Shown piece by piece: positions 54,336 to 62,749 of a stretch of DNA of 64,000 nt (positions within the stretch are counted from its first letter, which is position 1; each line of letters begins with the position of its first letter). The notes beneath the pieces were generated by a model that saw nothing but the letters and a program-made list of their open reading frames with translations, searched no databases and was not told the origin of the DNA. The position numbers and the translations under genes were made by a program. Location: positions 1,488,001 through 1,552,000 of the forward strand of contig NZ_ADVG01000001.1 of NCBI RefSeq assembly GCF_000178855.1. Direction: 5' to 3'. The DNA is from Ktedonobacter racemifer DSM 44963 (lineage in GTDB: Bacteria > Chloroflexota > Ktedonobacteria > Ktedonobacterales > Ktedonobacteraceae).

Positions 54336-56132
54336 ATGAGTCACAGGAAAGAAACGGAAGCGATGGTTGTCCCCCAACCAATCGAAGACTGGACACAGAC
54401 GCCCTGGCGTAAGCTAGAACGAACGGTGTACCGACTGCAAAAACGGATCTATCAAGCCTCTCTTCGTGGCAATGACAAAGCAGTTCACAACCTTCAACGG
54501 TTACTCATGAAGTCGAAAGCAGCCCGGACGCTGGCAGTACGCAAGATGACGCAGGATAACCAGGGCAAGCGGACGGCTGGAGTCGATGGAATCAAATCTG
54601 TCAAACCAGCCCAACGCCTGGCGCTGGTGAAATACCTTCGTCATCACAAGCAGATCAAACCACAGCCAACCAGACGAGTCTGGATACCCAAGCCAGGAAA
54701 GGCAGAGAAAAGGCCATTAGGCATCCCGACGATGCTGGATCGCGCTCATCAATGCCTGACAAAATTGGCGTTGGAGCCCGAATGGGAGGCACGATTTGAG
54801 GCTGACAGCTACGGGTTTCGTCCTGGTCGCTCAGCTCAGGATGCCATTCAAGCCATTTTCATTTACATCTGCAAACAGCCCAAATATGTGCTTGATGCAG
54901 ATATCGCGAATTGCTTCAACCAGATCAATCACGAAACACTCTTACACAAACTCCAGACCTTTCCCGCGATGAGGCGCGCCATCAAAGCCTGGCTCAGAGC
55001 AGGAGTGCTGGAAGACAACGTGTTCGAGCCAACGACAGCCGGAACTCCGCAAGGAGGTCCACTGAGTCCCTTACTTGCCAATATCGCCCTGCATGGGATG
55101 CTGCAAGCTGTTCAACAAGGCTACAAAGGCAAGGATAAGCCCAGGCTGGTTCGCTATGCAGATGACCTGGTGGTGCTGTATCGAACTCGCGAGGGGATTG
55201 AACAGGCCAAAAGCAGGCTAGAAGACTGGCTGAAAGACATGGGATTAGAAATGAAGCCGAGCAAAACCCGTATCGCTCACACGCTCGAAGCGCTTGGGGC
55301 AGAAGCCCCTGGCTTCGACTTCTTAGGTTTTGAGATCCGACAGTACTCTGTTGGTAAACACCATTCAGGAACTCTGCACGGGAAACGGCTTGGCTTCAAA
55401 ACACTCATTCGCCCCAGTAAAGAAGCTATCAAACGGCATCGGGAAGGGCTGCGGGCGGTAGTGCTCGCAGGCACAGGGCTTTCTCAAGGCGCGCTCATTG
55501 GGCAACTGAACCCAAAGATCCGTGGATGGTCACGCTACTACCGCAGCGTCGCCGCCAAGAAAACTCTCAATGACTGCGACTACCACCTGTTTCCGCTTCT
55601 GCTTCGCTGGGCCAAACGCCGACACACACGCAAGTCTGCGAGTTGGATACGAACGCGCTACTGGCGAACAATGGGACAAGATCACTGGCGCTTTGCAACG
55701 CCTGATGGACTCTATCTCAGCGATCACGCAGCAACGGCGATCCAACGCCATGTGAAGGTGAAAGGCACGGCCAGCCCGTTCGATGGTAACCTGCTCTACT
55801 GGGCGAAGAGATTACAACAATCTCATCCGCTCAACAGGAGTAAACTGGGGGCCTTGCTGCACAAGCAACAAGGGAAATGCCGTTGGTGTGAACTGCACTT
55901 TACCGAGAACGATTTGATTGAGATCGATCACATCACTCCCCGCAGTGAAGGGGGTACAGATGCACTCAGTAATCTTTTCGCTCTCCATCGGCACTGCCAC
56001 GATCAACGACATACAAAGAAGCATGTCTGGGGTACTCATGACACGAGCCATCCCATTGAGGAGCCGGATGAGGGGAAAGCTCTCATGTCCGGTTCTGAAG
56101 GCGGGCAGGAGGGAGCGATCCCTCTTGCCTAG
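54336..56132 (+). CDS. ltrA: group II intron reverse transcriptase/maturase with HNH domain
   Basis: A 598-residue protein: RT domain with GIPTMLDRAHQ, GFRPGRSAQDA, GTPQGGPLSPLLANI and the catalytic YADD (LVRYADDLVVLY); then the maturase X domain (INPKIRGWSRYYR-like) and a C-terminal HNH endonuclease (CRWCELHF, IEIDHITPRSEGG, HRHCHDQRH). It aids splicing and reverse-splices into DNA. MSHRK at 54336 has GGAGG 9 bases upstream. Unusually, the frame runs through domains V and VI and stops at 56130-56132. Confidence 0.92.
   Translation: MSHRKETEAMVVPQPIEDWTQTPWRKLERTVYRLQKRIYQASLRGNDKAVHNLQRLLMKSKAARTLAVRKMTQDNQGKRTAGVDGIKSVKPAQRLALVKYLRHHKQIKPQPTRRVWIPKPGKAEKRPLGIPTMLDRAHQCLTKLALEPEWEARFEADSYGFRPGRSAQDAIQAIFIYICKQPKYVLDADIANCFNQINHETLLHKLQTFPAMRRAIKAWLRAGVLEDNVFEPTTAGTPQGGPLSPLLANIALHGMLQAVQQGYKGKDKPRLVRYADDLVVLYRTREGIEQAKSRLEDWLKDMGLEMKPSKTRIAHTLEALGAEAPGFDFLGFEIRQYSVGKHHSGTLHGKRLGFKTLIRPSKEAIKRHREGLRAVVLAGTGLSQGALIGQLNPKIRGWSRYYRSVAAKKTLNDCDYHLFPLLLRWAKRRHTRKSASWIRTRYWRTMGQDHWRFATPDGLYLSDHAATAIQRHVKVKGTASPFDGNLLYWAKRLQQSHPLNRSKLGALLHKQQGKCRWCELHFTENDLIEIDHITPRSEGGTDALSNLFALHRHCHDQRHTKKHVWGTHDTSHPIEEPDEGKALMSGSEGGQEGAIPLA
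56061..56095 (+). ncRNA. group II intron domain V
   Basis: GAGCCGGATGAGGGGAAAGC followed by TCTCATGTCCGGTTC folds as the 34-nt catalytic hairpin with the GAAA loop and is followed by a domain VI-like hairpin (56098-56130). Confidence 0.85.
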
Positions 56133-56514
56133 CTCTCAAAATCGCCTCCACCATCGGCGTGATGTGACGCTTCGTGAAGATCATTGTCAGGTCCGCAAGG
56201 GGGCCGCTCCCCGCGTCCTGGCAGTCTTGAACAGTTTTCTCCTAGGACTGCTCGATTTTTGTGGCGTGACGAATGTTCCCAAGCAAATGCGGCTTTTCGA
56301 CGCTCGACCTCATCTGGTTGCTCGCTTGCTCTTGGGGTCTCTGCTGACTTTTACATAGCCCTGCGTAGATGAAAGAATGTCTACGGCGTATTCCACCCAA
56401 GCTACCTACAAAGGAACGCCGCATTCCTCCCCATGCCTGAAAGGGCAGGGGCATCCTGCGGCGGTTTCGGTGAACACGTCTCTCGTTTATGAGGTAAAAA
56501 TGGAGGAGAAATAC

Positions 56515-58026
56515 ATGTTTCATGATATGGAGAACGATATCACTCACGCACATCTATCCATTGAAGTGCTTTCCGCAATAAAGGTCGCGGAAACCATTCC
56601 CCACATCGTCTGGATGGCACGCCCCGATGGCTACAGAGAGTATTTCAATCAGCACTGGTATGCCTTTACCAAGACCAACCGCGAACAGGTACATGGGAAT
56701 GGATGGCTCCAATGGGTTCATCCAGACGATCGAGGAAAAGTTCTGACAGCATGGCGCGCTGCTGTGCAGACAAGCCGACTATATAATGTAAGGTATCTGC
56801 TTCAGAATGGACGGACAGGAGCATATCACCGATTTCTCTCCCGTGGTCTGCCCCTCAAAGATACTCATGGTCATGTGACCCGCTGGTTGGGCACCTGCAC
56901 GGATATCGAGGATAAAACATCTTTGGGAAAGAGAGGGCAGATCAGCGAAGCTCAATTCTATACCCTCTTCGAGTCCAATATTCTTGGTGTTGTGCTTGGT
57001 GACATTCAGGGAAACATTCTGGATGCCAATGAGGCATGGGCACATATCACAGGATGGACGCCAACAGAAACGCGTTCAGGAACTTTCAATTGTTTCAGCT
57101 TCATGCCCTCTGCATTTCGGGAACAACATCTTCAAGCAACACAAGAACTTGTGGAGACAGGAATTTGCCTTCCCTATGAAAGCGAAATAGAGCGAAAAGA
57201 CGGTAGGCGGGTTCCTATCCTGACAGGAAAAGCGCTGTGTGATCATGAACACCAAACCTATATTGCATTCGTGCTAGATATCACGGCACAGAAAGAACTG
57301 GATAAGCGCAAAGACGAGTTTATCAGTCTCGCATGCCATGAGATCAAGACGCCGCTCACCGCGCTGAAACTGCTCGTCCAACGCTTGAAGCAAAAGCAGA
57401 AACGAGAGGAGGATCAGGAGCGTTCCCTCTCACTGATAGAGGCTCAAACTACCATCTTGACGCATCTGGTCAATGACCTCCTGGATGTCTCTAAGATTCG
57501 GCAGGGGTATTTTGACTATGCTGATGACCTGTTTGACCTGGATTTGATGATCCGGGAAGCTATCGAGCAGGTTCAGCAGGCAACGACGACGCATACCCTT
57601 TGCTTTCACGTCCCTGAAGCAGGACCCATCCACATCGTAGGGGATAAATACAAGCTGGAACAGGTTGTGACGAATCTGCTTTGTAATGCCATCAAATACT
57701 CTCCACAGGCACACGATGTAGACATCTTCCTGGGTACCTCAGAGAACGCAGCCATCATTCAAGTGCAAGACTATGGAGTTGGTATTCCTAAACAGTATCA
57801 ACACACGATCTTTAACCGTTTTGACCGGGGAGCGTACAGTCAGAGAAAAGGCGTCTTCCCTGGACTAGGGCTGGGTTTATACCTCGCGCATGAGATTGCC
57901 ACCCATTATGGGGGAGACATCGAGATTGAAAGTGAGGAAGGGAAAGGAACTACATTTTCGGTCCATCTTCCCCTCCCTCACGAAAAGAGACGCGATGGCA
58001 CTGTTTCATATGGAAGGTGCTCCTGA
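56515..58026 (+). CDS. PAS-PAS sensor histidine kinase
   Basis: A 503-residue soluble kinase. PAS 1 about residues 25-130 (IPHIVWMARPDGYREYFNQHW, RWLGTCTDIEDK), PAS 2 about 145-260 (ILGVVLGDIQGNILDANEAW, AFVLDITAQKE), HisKA with phospho-His in SLACHEIKTPLTALKLL (about 276), then HATPase: LLCNAIKYSPQ (N box), DYGVGIP, GLGLGLYLAHEIATHYGG. No membrane segment. ATG 56515 follows GGAGGAG. The frame is open upstream to the IS boundary at 56470 and beyond it to 51090. No response regulator gene is adjacent. Confidence 0.9.
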   Translation: MFHDMENDITHAHLSIEVLSAIKVAETIPHIVWMARPDGYREYFNQHWYAFTKTNREQVHGNGWLQWVHPDDRGKVLTAWRAAVQTSRLYNVRYLLQNGRTGAYHRFLSRGLPLKDTHGHVTRWLGTCTDIEDKTSLGKRGQISEAQFYTLFESNILGVVLGDIQGNILDANEAWAHITGWTPTETRSGTFNCFSFMPSAFREQHLQATQELVETGICLPYESEIERKDGRRVPILTGKALCDHEHQTYIAFVLDITAQKELDKRKDEFISLACHEIKTPLTALKLLVQRLKQKQKREEDQERSLSLIEAQTTILTHLVNDLLDVSKIRQGYFDYADDLFDLDLMIREAIEQVQQATTTHTLCFHVPEAGPIHIVGDKYKLEQVVTNLLCNAIKYSPQAHDVDIFLGTSENAAIIQVQDYGVGIPKQYQHTIFNRFDRGAYSQRKGVFPGLGLGLYLAHEIATHYGGDIEIESEEGKGTTFSVHLPLPHEKRRDGTVSYGRCS

Positions 58027-58039
58027 CAGAAGAAAGGCG

Positions 58040-58076
58040 CATGGAAGAGGTGGCTTTTCATGCCATCTCTTCCATG
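58040..58076. terminator. 15-bp hairpin after the histidine kinase gene
   Basis: Arms 58040-58054 and 58062-58076, one mismatch, 7-base loop TTTTCAT, 13 bases after the stop. The rest of the gap to 58289 shows nothing. Confidence 0.65.
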
Positions 58077-58289
58077 ATTGTGGTGCTTGAGAGCCTACTA
58101 TTCCCCATTCGCCTGCAGTGATATACAACAAGCACCTCTTCATCCCCAGCAAGTCTTGTTTTTGTCTCATGTACCGAGATATACTCATCCCTGTTGAGGA
58201 ATATCTCGCTCTCTAGAGAGGCTGGCAAGCTGTAATTACTCCATTTCTCAGAGCGATGGAGCGACTTTCGCCGCCCCACCACAACAATG

Positions 58290-58859
58290 TCACACGCGAG
58301 CCACACTTGCTTGACGCACGATTTCACGCAGTTGATCCAGGTGATCTGCATCGTGGTATAAACCCAGGATAAAGCGGCCAATGGCGTTGAGTTCGCCAAT
58401 TTGCGGGTAGGGTGAATAGGTGATATCCAGGTGAGGCTCGTCAGGCCACGCGTCGAGCATGGCCTGACGCATACGACGGCTCTCCTCAAGACGCTGGCGC
58501 ACCTGGGCGATACTTGTTACGCTCTCCCATGGTGTCTCATAACGCGAACGACCCTCAACCGGCAGACCACGGGCCAGCACGAGAGCCAGCGCGGCTGACT
58601 CTTCAGACGAAGCGGTGGCGTGAACCACCACGTGGCCCAGAGTCCACGCCAGGGTGGCCTCTTCGGGTTTCCCAAAGGTATCGTTCGCGTTGGGGTCTAC
58701 TGGCACGAATGTTACGTCCGCATCAACTGCATCAACGACGATCTCGTGCATTACATCGATCATTTCGTTGGTAAGCTGATAAAGATCGGCTTTTGTCAGA
58801 CCAGCGGCCATGTCTGCAAAGCTCTGAGAACCGCTTTTTACTGTACTGAAATCGAGCAT
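58290..58859 (-). CDS. DinB-superfamily protein
   Basis: A 189-residue helical protein; LAWTLGHVVVHATASSEES and IGRFILGLYHDADHLDQLREI carry the histidines expected at the metal site of DinB-like domains. MLDFSTVKSG at 58859 follows GGAGAA; the longer frame to 58976 has no such site. Function unknown; relatives act as thiol transferases or stress-induced proteins. Confidence 0.8.
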   Translation of the reverse strand: MLDFSTVKSGSQSFADMAAGLTKADLYQLTNEMIDVMHEIVVDAVDADVTFVPVDPNANDTFGKPEEATLAWTLGHVVVHATASSEESAALALVLARGLPVEGRSRYETPWESVTSIAQVRQRLEESRRMRQAMLDAWPDEPHLDITYSPYPQIGELNAIGRFILGLYHDADHLDQLREIVRQASVARV

Positions 58860-59035
58860 AGGGATTCTCCTCAATGAATTTTTGTTGGGAAATAAAAGGG
58901 TCTCGGGTTTTGTCCTAGCCTGTTTTCCTTGAGCAAGCTGAGATTGTTCATCTCTCTCTACAAAACACTTTATCAAAGCAGCCTATTCCATCAAAACACT
59001 GGAGATCATGCTCGGCTGTGTCGTCCGCAGTAACT

Positions 59036-59390
59036 TTAGAATAGAATGAGCAGGAGGAGGGTCCAGAGTGGCCCTCTACGTTTAGAAAAATCCTCAATGA
59101 AATTAGAAAAAGTACCAGAATCCGCGATAATTTTAGAAAAAGTCCTTTTTACATTTTTACGAGTTGAAGAGTAATTGCGTCGGTGTTGAAAAGCTTTTCG
59201 CAGTTTTCTTACTCTATTGGTATGGGCCAACATTTGCGCTTCTGGTAATAAAAACTTGTGATCTTGCAAGCGCTTGATGAAGGCAGGACGACGCAAGTGA
59301 GGCTGGACCCGGTCACGGAAATACGCTTGAGATTCCTGTCTCGCCAGTACAGGTGATTATCTGCTCTATGTCAGGTTCTTCTTCTTCTCC
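59036..59390 (-). other. remnant region with repeated TTTAGAAAAA motif
   Basis: A minus-strand frame reads QAYFRDRVQPHLRRPAFIKR then LQDHKFLLPEAQMLAH, without a start or end that make sense, so it is probably a gene fragment; I do not recognise it. Within 59081-59145 the motif TTTAGAAAAA (59081), ATTAGAAAAAGTAC (59102) and TTTAGAAAAAGTCC (59132) repeats, as in ends of transposons with several protein-binding sites. A related TTTAGAATAGAA is at 59035. Confidence 0.4.
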
Positions 59391-59399
59391 ATCCCCTCT

Positions 59400-59460
59400 C
59401 ATCTAACAAGGAACGCCTCTGCGCATCCCCATGCATGAATGCGGGGGTGTTCAGAGGCGG
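59400..59460 (-). mobile_element. solo left end of a tnpB-type element
   Basis: GGAACGCCTCTGCGCATCCC and the following CATGCATGAATGCGGGGGTG form the same hairpin layout as the left ends at 4083-4140 and 56413-56465 (GGAACGCCGCATTCCTCCCC), and are bordered on the minus strand by CTCAC. No tnpB gene accompanies it. Confidence 0.6.
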
Positions 59461-59499
59461 TGAGGAGGATACCTGGAGGTACTCGCAGAGAGATCCTTT

Positions 59500-60087
59500 T
59501 TAGAACAACTTGTTCAGTAAAGCACGCGAGGTTCGTATATGCTCACGCATAGCCATATACGCTCCTTGAGCATCGCGCTGCTCCAATGCCGCAAGCAATG
59601 CTCGATGAGAGATAAGAGTGCTCTCTGCGATATGATACCTTGCAAAATAGAAGCGCCAGAAACGTAAACTATGCATCAAGATCTGATTGGTCGCATCCTG
59701 CAATAACGAATTGTGCACACAACTGGCAAGGAAGCGATGAATAAACTGATCGTCATCTAAAAACCGTTGCACAGCTGTCTCTTCGCGAGCGTTCTCCGCC
59801 TGCTCAACCAGGCGACGGAGTTCTGCAAGCTCGGCAGCAGTCGCGTGTTGTACGGCGAAGTAAGCATTGCCACACTCGATCGCCTCACGTGCCTCGAAAA
59901 TTTCACGCACTTCTTCCAGTCCAATTGGTGTGATCATTAGACCACGCCTGGGAAGCACCTTCACAAGGCGATCAACCACCAGGCGCGCCACTGCCTCGTG
60001 AACCGGCGTCCGTCCCAGTTCTATCTCCGCGGCCAGGGACAACTCATTCACCATTGCCCCCGGCTGCAGACGCAGATCAATAATCAT
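59500..60087 (-). CDS. GntR-family (FCD) transcriptional regulator
   Basis: From ATG 60087 195 residues: helix-turn-helix ELSLAAEIELGRTPVHEAVARL and RRGLMITPI, then an FCD ligand-binding domain (IFEAREAIECGNAYFAVQHA, DDQFIHRFLASCVHN with His). The first part of the winged helix is encoded upstream of this ATG: the frame reads ERASDVAYERIRAMIIDLRL back to about 60180, with no ATG, GTG or TTG in it. So the real start is either a rare codon (for example the CTG overlapping the upstream stop) or the N-terminus is damaged. It probably regulates the cluster 59.5-64 kb. Confidence 0.8.
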   Translation of the reverse strand: MIIDLRLQPGAMVNELSLAAEIELGRTPVHEAVARLVVDRLVKVLPRRGLMITPIGLEEVREIFEAREAIECGNAYFAVQHATAAELAELRRLVEQAENAREETAVQRFLDDDQFIHRFLASCVHNSLLQDATNQILMHSLRFWRFYFARYHIAESTLISHRALLAALEQRDAQGAYMAMREHIRTSRALLNKLF

Positions 60088-60937
60088 AGCGCGGATACGC
60101 TCATACGCGACATCGCTGGCGCGCTCTATCTTCTTCGTGTCTCCTGTTGAAGTAATGATCGGTACTACTCCTGCATTGAACTTCAGCCGATTTCTCTTTT
60201 ATCGGCGATATCGATAACAGCCACCCTAAGTCTACCACGATTGACAAGGAGCATCTGACCATTTTCGAGCGTTTTCCATGCTTCATCCTGCTGCAAACCT
60301 GTTGAACCAATCAAGACCGCATCGTCTGTAATGCGATACTTCAGTGAGAAGTAGTCTGGTTCTTTTTGAGCTAGCTCAGATTGCGGATCAAAATCGCAGA
60401 CTGCGTAGAGCGCGTCTGGCATGAGTAGGAGAAAATTCGCGCTTACTACCTGCAAGTGCTCGTGAACCAGCTTTATATATGTCTGTATAGCCTCAACCAC
60501 AGGTGCACTCTCAAGCGCGGAGAGAAGTGCCAGAAAGTGGCGTTCACTATCCGTCGTCCCCGCAAGGTTTTCGTGCAGCTGCGGAGCAATGAGTTTTTCG
60601 AGTTCTGCATTGGGCTGAATGAGCCCATTATGCGCAAAAGCCATCTGATCATAAGTAAACGGATGCGTGTTGGCTATACTGAGCGGAAAACCAGGGGTGG
60701 CCCAGCGCAAGTGACGAGAAAGGTATCGGTACGCATGTGTTCTGCCAGGTTAGAGAACTCTCTGCTGGCGTGAGCTGGCTCAGGAGCTTTCGCCACTTGC
60801 AATCGATTGGACTCATCGTACCAGGCAAAGCCCCAGCTGTCACCGTGAAGGTGTGACGCTTCCACAAATGCCTGTAATGTATTGTTTAGGAGATGGGCGA
60901 CGGTAACCGGCTCACGCGTTACAGAGAACGCGGCGAG

Positions 60938-62749
60938 AAAGCCCCGGTCATTGATGCCGGGGATGAATCGCCGCCTCTGCTGGATGAGAGGAAAGAGAGC
61001 AGGGGCAGATACCTAGAACTAGCGTTCTTCCCGTTCCTCTGGTACAATAGACGTCAGTGGATCGAGATCACGTGTGTGTTCGAAGAAGGGGCCACAATGC
61101 CGAAGAAGTGTCAGGGACAACGCAAGAAGAAGGAACAGCAGGAGAAGCGACCTGCGACCCCCACCTTTCTGCTCGAGCTGCCCCTGGCCGTCGATCCAGG
61201 GCAAGCCGCCCGCCTGCGCTCCCATCTGGAAGCCGCTCGTCAGCTCTACAACGCCATCCTCTCCCAAGGACAAAAGCGCCTGCGCCGCATGCGGTCTGAC
61301 CCCGCCTGGCAAGAGGCCCGCGCCCTTCCTCGCACCCACAAAGCGGAACGAGCGGCAGTCTTCTCCGCCTTGCGCAAAGCGTATGGCTTCACCGAGACGG
61401 CGTTGCATGAAACCGTCAAGGGGCTGCGCGTGGGCTGGATTGCCGAGCATATCGAGGCCGTCCTCGCGCAAACCCTGGCGACCCGTGCCTATCGCGCCCT
61501 CAATCGCGTCTGCCTGGGGAAAGGAAAGCGGGTGCGTTTCAAAAGCCGAGGACGCGGCTTCTCCAGTCTCGAGAATAAGCGCAACGATACCAGCCTGCGC
61601 TTCGTCCTGCAACCACCCGAGGAGGGAAACGCGGGGTCTCTGCTCTGGAACGGAGACCAGCTGCCCGCCCTCATCGATTGGAAGGATGAAGTGGTCACCC
61701 ATGGGCTCAGGCACCGCATCAAGTTTGCCCGCCTCATCCAGCGTCCTGCCAGCAGCCCCAGAGCGGCGGGCGCTGATGAAGAGGGGTATCGCTATGTCGT
61801 GCAACTGGCACTGGAGGGCAAGCCCCACCGAAAGAAAAAACACCCAGTTGGCGCGAGTATTGTTGGCGGTGACCTTGGTCCCTCCACCCTGGCCCTCTTC
61901 CCCCAGCAAGGAGAGGCAAGCCTGGAGGTGTTCTGTGCACAACTGGCTCCTGATGCTAAAGCCATTCGTCGCTTGCAACGGCAGATGGAGCGGCAACGTA
62001 GGGCGGCCAATCCTGAGCACTACGACGAGAAGGGGCGCATCAAAAAACAAGGCAAGAAAAAGCTGCACTGGAAGCAGAGTAAGCGCTACCAGGCCACCCG
62101 GCAACGCAAGGCGAGCAAAGAGCGCAAACTCGTAGCGCATCGCAAGAGCCTGCATGGGCACAAAGTGCATCAGGTAGTGAAGCTTGGCAGCACCATCATC
62201 ATCGAAAAGATTTCCTATAAGGCATGGCAGAGGCAATTTGGCAAGAGTGTGGGACTGCGAGCACCAGGGATGTTTGTGGAACTGTTGAGGCGCACCGTTG
62301 AGAGTACGGGCGGCATCCTGGTGGAAGTCCCCACACGCACCACCGCGCTGAGCCAGTGGTGTCATGGCTGTGGCAAGAAGCTCAAGAAGCCGCTTTCGCA
62401 GCGTTGGCATCGGTGCGCGTGTGGCGTGGGTCCCGTGCAACGCGACCTGTATTCGGCGTTTCTGGCTGCCTACCTTGATCCAGCAGACCCCATTCCCTCG
62501 TGTGCCCGATACCAGGAGTATTGGGAAGGTGCGGAAGCGCGCCTGCGGGCAGCACACGAGCGTCTCACACAACGCGCGAAAGAGGGGCAGACCTTGCCCC
62601 GAAGCATGGGTTTGACTCGTGCGAGAGCGCGTCTGCCCGAAAGTTCAGGGGGACCACCACTAGAGCCAGCTTTCTTGCTGAAGCGAGAAGGACGGGAAGC
62701 GTGGGCCGAACCCCTGGAACCCCCGTCGCTTTAGCGCGGGGAGCTTCAG
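60938..62749 (+). mobile_element. tnpB-only element inserted in the amidotransferase gene
   Basis: Ends set by reading frame: joining 60937 and 62750 restores MCRLLGYLAAFSV on the minus strand. The left end has a hairpin GCCCCGG...CCGGGG (60940-60960), the right end CCCCGTCGCTTTAGCGCGGG then GAGCTTCAG. No transposase gene is present. It differs in sequence from the elements at 4079 and 51288. Confidence 0.85.
61097..62734 (+). CDS. tnpB: large TnpB-type nuclease
   Basis: A 545-residue protein, longer than usual. N-terminal basic stretch (PKKCQGQRKKKEQQEKR), RuvC-I IVGGDLGPSTLALF, a long basic bridge (KKQGKKKLHWKQSKRYQATR), RuvC-II STIIIEKISYKAWQ, zinc finger CHGCGKK...CACG, RuvC-III VQRDLYSAFLAAYL. 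All three acids are present. About 95 residues follow RuvC-III, Arg/Pro/Leu-rich. The TAG stop lies in the loop of the right-end hairpin. Start ATG 61097; TACAAT at about 61042 could be its -10. Confidence 0.88.
   Translation: MPKKCQGQRKKKEQQEKRPATPTFLLELPLAVDPGQAARLRSHLEAARQLYNAILSQGQKRLRRMRSDPAWQEARALPRTHKAERAAVFSALRKAYGFTETALHETVKGLRVGWIAEHIEAVLAQTLATRAYRALNRVCLGKGKRVRFKSRGRGFSSLENKRNDTSLRFVLQPPEEGNAGSLLWNGDQLPALIDWKDEVVTHGLRHRIKFARLIQRPASSPRAAGADEEGYRYVVQLALEGKPHRKKKHPVGASIVGGDLGPSTLALFPQQGEASLEVFCAQLAPDAKAIRRLQRQMERQRRAANPEHYDEKGRIKKQGKKKLHWKQSKRYQATRQRKASKERKLVAHRKSLHGHKVHQVVKLGSTIIIEKISYKAWQRQFGKSVGLRAPGMFVELLRRTVESTGGILVEVPTRTTALSQWCHGCGKKLKKPLSQRWHRCACGVGPVQRDLYSAFLAAYLDPADPIPSCARYQEYWEGAEARLRAAHERLTQRAKEGQTLPRSMGLTRARARLPESSGGPPLEPAFLLKREGREAWAEPLEPPSL

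Larger units (their letters stand above)
53772..56137 (+). mobile_element. group II intron
   Basis: The 5' end GTGCGATCC fits the GUGYG consensus. It encodes a reverse transcriptase/maturase, and has a typical domain V at 56061-56095. The 3' end was placed from the protein: joining 53771 to 56138 gives HWGIENRLHH. The intron would end in ...TCTC rather than the usual AY, so the 3' boundary may be off by a few bases. Length 2366. Confidence 0.85.
52756..56358 (+). pseudogene. ISAs1 transposase, frameshifted and split by a group II intron
   Basis: Exon 1 (52756-53771) starts MNYNMPQGAREAEEWLQEIE and contains HLALDGKTLRG (Asp) and ILSADALHTQKTF (Asp). After GLTNLSPALA (about 53725) the frame shifts by one base; the other frame reads LRADLLRLQREHWGI up to 53771. 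Exon 2 (56138-56358) continues ENRLHHRRDVTLREDHCQVR to a stop at 56358. The exon junction lies inside the GAA codon of HWGIEN. So intron removal restores the motif, but the upstream frameshift still blocks full-length translation unless it is suppressed. ATG 52756 follows AAGGAAGG. Confidence 0.88.
52661..56363 (+). mobile_element. ISAs1-family element interrupted by a group II intron
   Basis: CAGGGCGATGTAAAAGTC (52661-52678) and GACTTTTACATAGCCCTG (56346-56363) are terminal inverted repeats (17 of 18). They are flanked by an exact 9-bp direct repeat CGTAGATGA (52652-52660 and 56364-56372). Without the intron the element is about 1337 bp. Confidence 0.92.
51288..56469 (-). mobile_element. tnpB-only IS200/IS605-type element, copy 2, containing two nested insertions
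   Basis: The right end (GTCAG at 51288, hairpin 51294-51318) and the left end (to 56469, preceded on the minus strand by TTCAC) match copy 1 at 4079-5554. The left-end region is split by ISAs1: 52606-52660 and 56373-56465 together give a left end collinear with 4083-4230. Without the insertion the element is about 1.48 kb. Confidence 0.88.

Noticed and set aside
61019..62572. 517-residue minus-strand frame opposite the large tnpB
   Set aside because: Shadow of the tnpB gene; the plus-strand frame has all RuvC motifs and the zinc finger.
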